DNA of 64,000 nt from Stenogyne calaminthoides (lineage: Eukaryota > Streptophyta > Magnoliopsida > Lamiales > Lamiaceae), in assembly GCA_037126765.1 (NCBI GenBank), contig JBBCBC010000017.1, forward strand, positions 25,349,916-25,413,915. The letters are read 5' to 3'. A program made the position numbers and the translations under genes. The notes beneath the pieces were generated by a model. It was given only the letters and a program-made list of their open reading frames with translations, did no database searches and was not told the origin of the DNA. Positions 33,788 through 44,911 of this stretch are shown one piece after another; the stretch's first letter is position 1, and each line of letters starts with the position of its first letter.

Positions 33788-34971
33788 ACAACTTTCGAAC
33801 TCGTTTTGATCGAACCCGTAAAACTTTATACCTGATCAAAACATTGGTTCCAAGCACGCAATGCTTGCTTTAGTCCATAAATGGATTTCTTGAGCTTGCA
33901 AACTAGATTTTCTTGGCCCTTTTCAATGAAGCCTTCGGGTTATTGCATATAGATTTCTTCTTCAAGACTTCCGTTGAGGAAAGCTGTCTTGACATCCATT
34001 TGCCAGATCTCAAAATCGAGATGCGCAGCTATCGACAAGAGAATATAGATAGATTTGAGCATAGCTACAGGCAAAAAGGTCTCCTCATAGTCGATCCCTT
34101 CTTTATGAGTAGATCCTTTTGCCACAAGTGTAGCATTGAAGGTTTCTACCTTCCCATCCGGTCCTCTTTTTCTCTTGTATACCCACTTGCACCCAATGAG
34201 TTTGACCCCATTTAGAGGTTCGACTAGCTCCCACACCTTATTATGATCCATAGAGCCCATCTTGGCTTCCATTGCCATTTGCCAAGAACTCGCGTCCTTG
34301 TCTTGGATTGCCTCATTGTAAGTCCATGGGTCCGATTCATTTTCACCGGGAACCATGTCCGACGACTCTCCTATCCCCATGAATCTCTCAGGTTGTCTAA
34401 CTACCCTCCCACTACGACGAGATTCCTCTTGTGTAAGTGTGTCGTTTGGTATGTCAACTTGTACTGTTGTCATCGAGGTAAGCCACCTTAGCTCATCCAA
34501 GGTAATCTCACTTCTGGGCTTTTTATCGTTCATATAGTCTTCTTCCAAGAATATAAAGTGTGTACTGATTACCACCTTTTGATCTTCGGGACCATAGAAC
34601 ATGCACCCTTTTGTTCCCTCGGGGTACCCTATAAACAACATTAATTCCGACTGTGGATCCAACTTCCCAGCTTCCTTGTCCAACACATATGCCGGGCACC
34701 CCCAAATTTTTATATGTCTTAAACTGGGCTTACGCCCAGTCCACAATTCTCTAGGGGTTTTGGGAACCGATTTGGATGCCACCATATTCAGAATATAAGT
34801 CGTTGTTTCCAAGGTGTGACCCCAAAACAATTTGGGTAGATCTGCATAACTCATCATCGATCTGACCATTTCTAAAAGAGTTATGTTTCTTCGTTCTGCA
34901 ACCCCGTTTTGTTGAGGGGTTTCGGGTGCAGTCAACTGGGATACAATCCCCTCATCAGACAAGTAGTTCAA
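33788..34971 (-). pseudogene. RE5 integrase C-terminus and RT N-terminus
   Basis: Frame 33940-34971 begins just after the second integrase Asp (SDRGGE, near 34990), holds the third acidic residue (TPQQNGVAERRN), the integrase C-terminal region (LFIGYPEGTKG), an acidic linker and the RT start (WELVEPLNGVKLIGCKWVYK, QMDVKTAFLNGSLEEEIYMQ). It stops at 33940. The next about 150 bp (KKSIYGLKQALRAW) are shifted. The APRAW-like motif has Leu for Pro. Confidence 0.86.
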
Positions 34972-35007
34972 AAAATCATCGCTGAGTTATTCGCCTCCAC
35001 GATCAGA

Positions 35008-35673
35008 TCATAGACACTTGATACGTTTCTCCCTATGATTCTCTGCTTGAGCCTTAAATTCCTTGAATTTATCAAAGGTCTCGGATTTATGCTTCATATA
35101 TCCATATCTTGAGCAGTCATCGATAAAAGTAACAAAATACTCATAACCTCCTCTTGATTTGACTGACATTGGACCACATACATTGGTGTGAACGATTTCC
35201 AACACTTCTTTGGCTCTATTCCCCTTGGCTTCAAATGCCCTCTTGGTCATTTTACCCTCCAAACATGATTCGCAAGTCGGAAATGGTTCAACCCGGAGAG
35301 ACTCCAATGAACCATCTTGAACCAACCTTTGGATCCTTTTTGGATTAATATGACCTAGTCTCAGATGCCATAGAAGTGTTTCATTCACTTCTGATGAACG
35401 TTTTCTTTTATTACTCGAAACTGTGGATGTGATATAGGATGCAATTTGTGAGTGATGTGCACAGTTAATCGTGTAGAGATTATTCGACAACGTTCCATGA
35501 CAGATAAACTCATTATTAAGAGTAATGGTAACAACTTTATTAAAAGTAACAGAATATCCATCAAGAAAAAGTTTAGAAACTGAAATCAAATTCTTTCTAA
35601 AGCTAGGAACGTAAAGAACATCTCTCAAAATTAAAACTTTATCTTCAAAAGACAATCGCACTTCTCCCATCAA
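35008..35673 (-). pseudogene. RE5 protease C-terminus and integrase N-terminus
   Basis: Protease C-terminal part (LRDVLYVPSFRKNLISVSKL), integrase HHCC domain (LLWHLRLGHINPKRIQRL ... CESCLEGKMTKRAF) and the start of the catalytic core. The first catalytic Asp is changed: IVHTNVCGPM has Asn where the family has Asp (codon AAT instead of GAT). The frame stops at a TGA before SDRGGE, followed by a TAA. A G-to-A change and a CGA-to-TGA change fit deamination of methylated cytosines. Confidence 0.87.
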
Positions 35674-36696
35674 GCTTCACCGCTACTCTCGTAGAAGATC
35701 GCCCGATGTGATGAGGATCTCACTCCCACTAAGTTGTCGGGTCCGCTTGAACCCCTGTAAAGTGAAGCAAACATGATCAGTGGATCCCATATCCACTACC
35801 CATAAATGGGTAACATACGCCACTAAACAAGTTTCAACAACTAGTGCATGAGAATTACCTTTCTTTCCAATCCTCTTAGATTTGGAACAGGCCGACCTCC
35901 AATGTCCTTTCTCACCGCAGTTAAAACATTTCCCCTTAGATGGCTTCTTTACTCCTCCATCTCCCTTCAAACCTCATTTTCCCTTGGCAACACTTGAGTT
36001 CACTTGCTTTTAGCCTTTTGCCTTCATTTTGTTCTTACCACCTTTTGGCCTAGAAGAACAGGAAGGACCTTTTGCCATCAAGGCCTGGCTCTGTTGGTCC
36101 AATATCCCTTCTGCAGAGACCAAGGCTTGCAACAGGTCAGGTAACGTGAACTTTTGATTGTTCATTTGGTAGTTCAGCCTGAACTGTTCAAAAAATTTCG
36201 GTAGGGAGTGGAGTATGAAATCGATCTGGGTCTCAATGTCATATTCAACACCAAGTACCTCAAGTTTGTTGAGGTGAGCCATCATCTGGAGAACGTGCTC
36301 CCTTACGGGCGTTCCCTCCACCATTTTCATAGAGATCATGTCCCTCATGGTGATCTGACGAGCCACACGGTTCTGATGTTGGAACATCGCTTTAAGACTT
36401 TTCATGATTTCTGCAGTAGTTTCAAAGTTTTGATGCTGATGCTGCAACACATCCGACATAGAAGCCAGCATGGTGCACTTAGCCATCTTATTTGAACGCT
36501 CCCAGTCATCATAATCTTTCTTATCCATTTTGCTAGACTCGTCAGTAGGCTTTTCGGGTTTTGGGACAGTAAGAACCCAGTTATGATGTTGTGCAATGAG
36601 GACAATAGTAAGTTTTCGATTCCAATCAACAAAGTTTTCACCAGTAAGTAAATTGTCTTTAAGTATATTGAACAGTGGATTAAAAGGTTGCGACAT
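35674..36696 (-). pseudogene. RE5 gag and protease start
   Basis: Gag from MSQPFNPLFNILKDNLLTGE (start at 36696), 228 codons with the copia gag helices (DFILHSLPKFFEQFRLNY) and a basic tail, stopping at 36010. After a short break, a second frame (35683-35970) holds an intact CCHC knuckle (CFNCGEKGHWRSAC) and the protease region WVVDMGSTDHVC, where Met replaces the usual Ser of DSG. The coiled-coil tail of Sirevirus gag is absent. The gag start lies 104 bp from the RE6 insertion. Confidence 0.86.
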
Positions 36697-36795
36697 GCTG
36701 AACTAAAATAAATAACAATTGCATAAGCACAAAATTATCACATAATTCGATCACATGAATCATATTAAAATCTCAAAAAAATATGAACATGCATC

Positions 36796-36800
36796 ATCCA
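36796..36800 (+). other. RE6 target site duplication, left copy
   Basis: ATCCA, matched exactly by 53302-53306 after the RE6 3' LTR. The target is the untranslated leader of RE5. Confidence 0.95.
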
Positions 36801-39025
36801 TGTTGGGAGATGAATTTAATAAAGAGATTTTGATTAGATCCCAAAACCCCTGAGTATGACATGTTCAGGATAATCTTGATAGATCGAGTCGATTCAAAGA
36901 TAGAGTGTTCAGAAGTTATCTCGCACTATGTATAGTCACAGAGATATAGATCGTTAGATTTTGAAGAAATCAAGACTCAAGAAGTTTCAAGATTCAAGAC
37001 TCAAGAAGTTTCAAGACTCAAGACTCAAGAAGTTGTCAAGAAATCAAGACTCAAGAAGTAATCAAGAAATCAAGACTCAAGAAGTTGCTAAAGAAACTGA
37101 AGACTCAGAAGTAACTGAAGACTCAGTAAGTTGTTAAAGAAACTGAAGACTCAGTAAGTAACTGAAGAAATTGAAGACTCAAGAAGAAATCAAGACTCAA
37201 GAAGTTGTCAAGAAATCAAGACTCAAGAAGTAATCAAGACTCAAGATGACATCAAGACTCAAGATGACATCAAGACTCAAGATGACATCAAGACTCAAGA
37301 TATTATCAAGACTCAAGATGTCATCAAGACTCAAGATAAAACATCAAGACTCAAGATGTCATCAAGACTCAAGATGTCAACAAGACTCAAAAGATGTCAT
37401 CAAGACTCGTAAGACAAGACTCGAGACATCAAGACTCGAAGACATCAAGACTCGAGATATCAAGACACGAAGATATCAAGACTCGATAAGATCTTGAATA
37501 ATCAAGATAACCCAATGTTCCGAGGCACTGAATAATATCTATCTGAACACTACAAAACTGAGAAAAATGCGATTACTCAGAAAAATAGATATTGCCCAAG
37601 ACATTCATATGCAGACAAAATGAACTAAGTCTAAGTGTTGTTTAAGGTTATCTCACTCAGATAGATTAACCAAAAAGAGTTGTTATGTTTGTCTACATTT
37701 ACTGAAGACAAGAACCAATCAGAGGAAGACAACACTATACTTTTTTGCGACAATTTGAAAAGCGACAGACACCTGAAGCATGTCAGTAGTACTATGTTCC
37801 AGACTGCAAAAAGTGGTGATTGGCTACATGAATGCATATTTCCTAAGACATGCAAGGGAGTATTCAAACCCTAAAAATAGCCGTTCATCAAACACCATAA
37901 GAGGAAACTCATGAAGCTATCTCCTCCAACGGATAGTTTTTCAAGAGTGACCTTGGTGAAGTTGCCTATAAATACTAGTGACCCTTTACATTTAGAGGTT
38001 ACGGGAAATTTCAAAGCAACTCAAGAGCTCATTCATATTATTGCAAATTGAAGCACTCGAAAAACCTAAAATTTTCCAAGTGTTTCACATTGGAGAGAGC
38101 TCATTCACTAAGCCTAGATTGTTAAGAAATATCCAAAGCATAGTAGAGATATCCTAGCCTTTGCATTGTTCTTATTGTAAAGGATATCTAATCCTAGTTG
38201 GAAACCAACCAGAAACCCAAACCCTTTGTAAGGTAGTTTGTGTGTGTTTTGTTTGTGAGTTGGAGTTGTAAAGAGTTAGTAAGCTACAGTGAGTTAGCCA
38301 GAAAACTCTAGAAAAGAAGTTAGTAAGCTACTTGTGGTAGTCTGAACACTTGTGTGTGTTGAGTTAGTAAGCTGCAGTGAGTCAGCCAGAAAACTCAAGG
38401 TAGAAAAGTGAGTAAGCTACAGTGAGTTAGCCAGAAAGCTTTAGGAAGTGGTTAAGGAATTTCTCTGAAGATCAGAGAGAGTGGATGTAGGAGCTTGAGT
38501 CTCTGAACCACTATAATTGTTGTGTTGTTTTGCTTTCTGTACTGCATTATTATCTGTTGCATGTATTTCACTAAAAGCATAATTCACTGATATTCAGTTG
38601 GAACCAATCCACTGAACTTGCATCAAACTGATCACAGCCTTAATCACTGTTCTATTAAAAGGAAGATTTTCAGCAAAACTAAAACGAGTATGAACTTAGA
38701 GCCAACCATTATGCACACTTGAGTAGCTAGAACAGATAGTTACGAAACTGAACTAACTCTACTCAGGGTTCAGTAAGATAATTATCTGATCCAAGCGGCT
38801 CAGGATCTCTGATAAACTCAGGCTCAGTTGGGCTAATCTGAAGCTTCAAAGCAACTTCGATCATTGTCTCAGTAGACTTTGACTCAGGGCAATCTGTGCT
38901 TCTCAGGGCCAAATCATCAGGACAACCTGACCCATCTGATCACAGTGAAAGAAAAGTTTTAAAAATCACTAAATACGTGTATTCCCCCCATACACCTGTG
39001 AGACTCGTTAGCACCGGGACCAACA
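36801..39025 (+). repeat. RE6 5' LTR
   Basis: 2,225 bp, TGTTGGGAG...GGGACCAACA. A minisatellite of about 10-20-bp units (ATCAAGACTCAAGA type) occupies about 36960-37490; in the 3' LTR the same block reads ACTGAAGACTCAGTA. A TATA box lies at 37967-37974. Conserved short blocks 'GTTAGTAAGCTAC' recur at about 38270-38430. Confidence 0.95.
37967..37974 (+). promoter_or_regulatory. RE6 5' LTR TATA box
   Basis: TATAAATA in the context GTTGCCTATAAATACTAG, identical at 50387-50394 in the 3' LTR and conserved in RE1, RE4 and RE7. It likely drives the genomic transcript. Confidence 0.7.
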
Positions 39026-39027
39026 AG

Positions 39028-39039
39028 TGGTATCAGAGC
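39028..39039 (+). other. RE6 primer binding site
   Basis: TGGTATCAGAGC, complementary to initiator Met tRNA, 2 nt after the LTR. Confidence 0.96.
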
Positions 39040-39149
39040 AGTGGTTCAATTTGACCACTTGCTTTGTTAGCCATAGTCTAATTTGCTGAAAGACTTTGGT
39101 GGTCTACTGAATAGATCTGTTTGCTGATATCTTACAAGGCTCAGTCATC

Positions 39150-41547
39150 ATGCCTTCTAAGAAACTTCCTATGTTCTCTGTTGAGAGCTATGACCTATGG
39201 ATATTGAGAATGCAGGCTCATCTGTATTCAAAACATGAAAGAATGTGGAGAGTGGTTTCTGAAGGACCATTCAAATTCACTGTTGTGAATTCCAGAATCA
39301 CTGATACTGGAGGAATGATCCCAGAGATGAATTTCCAAAATCTGATGATCAACTTACTCCTGATGAGAGAAAGTTAGTCAATCTTGACTACATTGCTAAA
39401 GATACTTTGTATAGAACTATTGATGATGGTGTTATGGGGATGATTTCTCATTGTGAAACTGCAAAAGAAATATCGGACACACTTGCTGTTATGTGTCAAG
39501 GCACAGATCATATTAAGGAAAACAAACTTTCTGTTGCTATTGGAAAGTTTGATAGCTTTGAAATGGAAGATAGTGAATCCATTGACAAACTTGAGGTCAG
39601 ATTCACTAGCATCATGAATGATCTGAATGCTCTTGGGAAAAGATACCCACCTGAGAAATGGCAATCGAAAAATTCTTAGAGGATTATCTAAGAAATGGGA
39701 TATACATGCTGTGGTGATTGAAAACACCAAAAATATTAATTCCATACCATATCAACAAGTTTTCTCTGAACTGAAAGCTTATGAGTTTGTGATTGACAAA
39801 AAATCTAAGAAATCTGACAGCAAAGATGATTCTTCATCTAGCAAGAATGTGGCTTTCAAAGACAAAGAGAAATCCTGTAAGTCTAGAGAGTGTGAGAACT
39901 CACTTGCCAAAAATCAGGATGAGCAGGAGGATAAGCTAGTACTGATGGCAAGGAGGTTTGAAAGACTCAATAGCAGATATGGGAAATATAAGAAATATTA
40001 CAGGAATCACAGGTACAAGAGAGACTCAAAAGCTGAGGACAGCTACACTGAGAAAAGAAAGGACCAGAAAGCTGAAGGATCTTCATCCAAAAAGAAGGAC
40101 TCCAAGACCAAGGAGGAAAGTGATCAGGATGATGGTACCAACAGAAGTTACAACTGTCAGAAGAAAGGTCACTTTCAATATGACTGTCCTGAGCTAAGTG
40201 CTAAAGAAAGAAAAGAAAGACAAGCCAAGAGAGACAAGAAGTTCTCCAGCAAGAATTGCTGAGTAAGAAGAACATTCTGAAGAAGGTTCCAGTTCCTTAG
40301 ATGAGATTTTCTCAGATAGTGACAGTGATGATATCTTTCTTATGGCTGTGGAGGAGGTAAATTCTTCTATCTCTGTTGTTGCTCCTACACAAGCACATGA
40401 GTTCTCAAGTTCAACTGTAAATAGTAACTTTGACCTGATGGATTCATTTGAGAATCTTATGAAGGACTATTCTTTGTTACAAGAACTGCTCACTGAAACT
40501 CAAGAGCAGAACAAGGAACTGACTGCTGAGAATCTGAAGTGGAAAGACTCTAAAAATGCTGAGATCACTTCTCAATTGATGGGGACTACTGATGAACTAG
40601 ATGTTCTGAAAGTACAACTCTCAGAAAAAGAGAAGGTGATAGAGATCCTGAATGGAAAATTAGAGAAATCCACTAAAGAGATTCAGCTTATCAGAACTGA
40701 GTTCAATGACCTCTTTGAGAAGCATTAAACTCTAAAGAAATGTGAGGATAGTGCGCAGAGAAAGTTAGCTCTATTGAATTCTGCATCTAAAGTGATAGAT
40801 GAAATTCAGAGTTATCAAAGACCTGCAACTATAAAAGCTGGATTGGGATACATTCCAGGGGGAACCTCACAAGGTCTTCTGAATGCAACTTCTAGTAGCA
40901 CCAAGACTGTCTTTGTTAAACCAGTGGCACCTAATCTTCTTACTGAAGAACTGCCCAGTGTTTTAGACAAGGGTAAAGGACCTATGGTTTCAGAAAAACT
41001 GAAGGTTCAGGGAAAAAAGCCCAGACCTCAGGAAAAGGCTAGAAAACCTGAACACTCAGTAGGAAATCTAAAGGCCAGTACTTCAAAGCCTCAGGCTAAG
41101 AATACCAACCTAAAGAGATCTGCACTGAACCATCAGAGGAATTTTCAGAAGAGAAACACCTAGCAGAGATATTCTCAACTGAAAAGACCAAGTCCTCAGA
41201 TTACTGAAAGACCCCAATTTCAGTACAGGCAACTCAAACCCCACTTGCCTAAGGGTAAAGGTTTCCTGAACCCAAGTCAGCAGAGATAGAGACCAGTTGC
41301 ACAAAAGCTAAGGCATTTGAACAAAAGGCCTGAAACCAAGAAGAACTCTAAGTCTCATGTTCATGCTAAGGCTGGCACTCATACACAGGATACTGCCATG
41401 GCACCTAGGGTGGTGAATGTGTATGTAGATGTTTATGGGAGACAAATCAGCCACTCTAAAGTAATTAGAGTTGTTAGGCAGATTTGGGTTCCAAAAGGTA
41501 CAGCTAACCTGGTAGGACCCTACACCAAATGGGTACCTAAGAACTGA
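39150..41547 (+). pseudogene. RE6 gag
   Basis: Starts at the ATG of MPSKKLPMFSVESYDLWILR, 110 bp after the PBS. Frameshifts at about 39305-39375 and 39650 split the capsid-like part. The zinc knuckle reads SYNCQKKGHFQYDC: the first Cys is Ser (AGT, 40146-40148) where RE4 keeps Cys, so the zinc site is damaged. A TGA at 40260-40262, a TAA near 40726 and a TAG at 41161 break the coiled-coil half (TQEQNKELTAENLKWKDSKN ... LKVQLSEKEK). The tail VDVYGRQISHSKV, YTKWVPKN ends at a TGA (41545-41547), the same place as in RE1 and RE2. Confidence 0.9.
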
Positions 41548-43010
41548 TATGTTTTCAGGTGAAAGAAAAGGGCACTAAGCTGAATGAATACAACATAGCA
41601 CTGATGAGTGGAAATGAATTGGCTCCTGCTGTATGGTATCTGGATAGTGGATGTTCAAGACATATGACAGGATATAAACAACTAATCACTGACTATGTTG
41701 AGCAAAAATGCCCTCAGATCACATTTGGAGACAATTCCAAAGGACAAACTGAAGGATATGGAACTCTTGAAGTTGACTCTGTTCATATCCATGGTATTTC
41801 ATGTGTCTGGTCTAAAGCATAACTTGCTTTCTATCAGTCAATTCTGTGACAAAGATTCAGTGTTGAGTTCTCAAAGAACTTATGTTATGTGAAAGACAAT
41901 ACTTCACAAAAAATTTTACTGACTGGTACTAGAAAAGGAAATGTGTATCTTGCTGATTGGAGTTCAACTCCTAAAGATACATGTTTGGTTGCAAAAAGTT
42001 CCACTGATACCAGTTGGTTGTGGAACAAAAGAATGAATCACTTAAACTTCAAAACCCTGAACAAACTTGCAAGATTAGCACTTGTGAGGGGGTTACCCAA
42101 TGAAGTGTTCAGTAAAGAACATCTATGTGATGCGTGTCAGAAAGGAAAACAAATCAGAGCATCTTTCAAAAGCAAAGTAGATGTTTCTACTGATAGAATA
42201 CTACAACTGTTACATATGGATCTCTTTGGTCCAGTAACACCTGTGAGCACTAATGGCAGAAAATACACACTTGTGGTAGTTGATGACTACTCTAGATACA
42301 CATGGGTCATATTCTTACTCAGTAAGAAAGAGACTCAGACAAAACTGCCTGAACTACTGAAAAGACTCAGTACAGAAAAGAATCTGAGTGTGGTCAGAAT
42401 CAGATCAGATAAAGGAATTGAGTTTATCAATCATATTATATCTGATTATTGTGCAGCAAATGGAATAGCTCATGAAATATCAGCTGCAATGACCCCACAA
42501 CAGAATGGTGTTGCTGAAAGAAGAAATAGGACTCTGAAAGAAGCTGCAAGAACAATGATTGTTGAAGCTGATATTCCTAAGAGATTTTGGGCTGAAAGGA
42601 AGCCTCTTGTTTCATTCTTTCGTGTGTTTGGTTGCAAGTGTTTCATACACAATAATGGTAAAGATCAGTTGAAAACTTTTGATAGCAAAGCTGATGAAGG
42701 GATATTCTTAGGATATTCTGAAGTCAGTAAAGCCTACAGAATTTACAACTGTAGGACTCTTATTGTGGAAGAAACACCTCATGTTGTTTTTTATGAATCT
42801 ACTTGTGTTCAGAAGAAACAGGAACATGACTCAGAAGAACTGATCAAGAGAATCACCAGACTTAGCCTGAAAAAGAATGATAAAACATCCTCTGAACCTG
42901 AAAAGAAGAAGTCAGTCACTTCTATGAATGGAGTGAATCAGACTCAGACAAAGAAGTTCAGGATGGAAAAACTCAGGATGGTGAGACTCAGGATGGAAAT
43001 TCTCCACTGA
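41548..43010 (+). pseudogene. RE6 protease and integrase
   Basis: Protease with WYLDSGCSRHMTG (active Asp present) is open to about 41822, where a shift occurs in HGISCVW. Integrase from 41889: the first His of the HHCC site is Asn (LWNKRMNHLNF instead of LWHKR), then CDACQKGKQ, D in LLHMDLFGP, D in IRSDKGIEF and E in QNGVAERRN. After RFWAE a 28-residue in-frame gap (84 bp; AINIACY ... LWNE in RE7) removes the segment before RKPLVSFFRVFG; GCTGAA/AATGAA at the edges suggests slippage or short homology. A later shift ends the frame in the acidic linker at 43010. Confidence 0.9.
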
Positions 43011-43087
43011 AGGAAAGCCAACAAACTGAAGCTGACCAATCTGAACATACAACAGTTCAGACTCAGGTATGTAATGCCGATGAAGAT

Positions 43088-44911
43088 GTGGTCACAGCTG
43101 AGGCAAACTCTGAATCTATCAACCAATGGGGAACAAATGTCTCTGACAATGTTCTGAATGGAATTTCCCCTGAGGAAGATGATTCTCTTTCTCATTTTCT
43201 GTTATTCCCTGAATTTAATGAACTACCTGAACCTAACATTTATGATGTTGAGGATACTACTGAAGGGGGAACATCCAGGAGAAAATGGTTGGATAGTCAT
43301 CCTAAAAGTAAGATTGTGGGTGATCTATCAGATGGTGTCAAAACAAGAGGGTTCCATGGAGAAAGTGCTTTGTTCTACTGCTTCCTATCTGAAAAAGAAC
43401 CCACTGAGATTGGAGAAGCTCTACAAGATTCATTTTGGATTACTACTATGCAAGAAGAGCTGAATCAGTTCTCAAGGAATGAAGTTTGGGAGCTAGTGGA
43501 TAGTCTAAGAGGCACAATGTGATTGAAACTAAGTGGGTGTTCAAGAATAAGAGAGATGAAAACAACAACATTGTGAGAAACAAGGCAAGGCTAGTTGGAC
43601 AAGGTTATTCCCAAGAAGAAGACTTGGATTATGATGAAACCTTTGCACCTGTTGCAAGACTAGAAGCCATCAGATTGTTTCTTGCATATGCTGCCCACAT
43701 GAAATTCACAGTCTATCAGATGGATGTGAAAAGTGCATTTCTGAATGGTGTGCTTAAGGAAGAGGTTTATGTGGAACAATCTCCTGGTTTCAGACAGAAT
43801 AACCAAGTTTACAGGCTCAGGAAAGCCTTGTATGGTCTTAAGCAAGCACCTCGAGCATGGTATGATACCCTTTCTCAGTTTCTTACTGACCATGGTTTTA
43901 TCAAAGGAACTGTTGATAGGACTTTGTTCAGGATAGAAGATGGGAAAGACATCTTACTTGTTCAGATTTATGTAGATGACATCATATTTGGATCTCCAAA
44001 TCATCAGTTGTGTGAAAAGTTTTCTACCCTGATGAAAGGAAAGTTTGAGATGTCAATGATGGGGGAGATGAATTTCTTTCTTGGACTTCAGGTGAAACAA
44101 ACTAAGGAAGAATTTTTCATCAATCAAGCAAAATACACCAGAGATTTGATTGCAAGTATGGTGTACATAATTGCAATGCAGTTAGAATTCCTATGAATAC
44201 TAACTACAAGATGGATCCTGATCCTGAAGGCAAATCAGTAAATCACACTGATTATAGAGGATCATTGGATCATCGCTATATCTCACGACAAGTAGGCCCG
44301 ATATAACATTTGCTGTTGGGATATGTGCAAGATACAAAGCTAATCATAAAGCTAGTCACATGGAGGCTGCCAAAAAGATTCTGAAATATCTTAAAGGCAC
44401 TGTGAATAGAGGATTATGGTATCCAGCTGATGATAACCTTGAGTTAACTGGTTATTCAGATGCTGATTATGGAGGATGTAGAATTGACAGAAGTCTACCA
44501 CAGAACTTGTCAATTTCTTGGAAGTAAACCGATATCATGGTTTTCAAAGAAACAAACCTCAAGAGCAACCAAAAGACTCATCAAGTTTAATACATGGTCG
44601 CGAGGAAGTCAAGTGCATGCATTCTTTAGCTCGCATAACAATTGAGGGATTATAAGATTATAGCCAATGAAGTACCTATATTTTGTGATAATAATAGTGC
44701 AATTGCTATTACACAAAATCCGGTATTGCACACCAGATGTAAGCATGTTGATATCAGACATCACTTCATCAGAGATCATGTTGAGAAGAAAGATATCAGA
44801 ATGGAGAAAATTCATACTGATAAACAGAGAGCTGATATCTTGACTAAACCTTTGGCTGAATCAAGATTTTAGGAACTATCAGTTGAATTGGGTATTGTTG
44901 GATCCATGTGA
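43088..44911 (+). pseudogene. RE6 reverse transcriptase and RNase H
   Basis: Linker and RT start (43088-43522, SALFYCFLSEKEPTEIGEAL), then after a 1-nt shift RT proper (43519-44196) with MDVKSAFLNGVLKEEVYVEQ, ALYGLKQAPRAWYDTLSQF and catalytic YVDD (43969-43980). RNase H is broken by several small indels; DADYGGCRIDR is followed by a shift, and TTEAEYMAAGSCC is not recoverable (44560-44640). The C-terminal part (CKHVDIRHHFIRDHVEKKDI, DILTKPLAESRF) ends at a TAG (44870-44872) where the sisters have CAG. The expected end is about 44911. Confidence 0.9.

Noticed and set aside
37246..37497. Open frame with repeated MTSRLK units
   Set aside because: It is a translation of the LTR minisatellite, not conserved in the 3' LTR.
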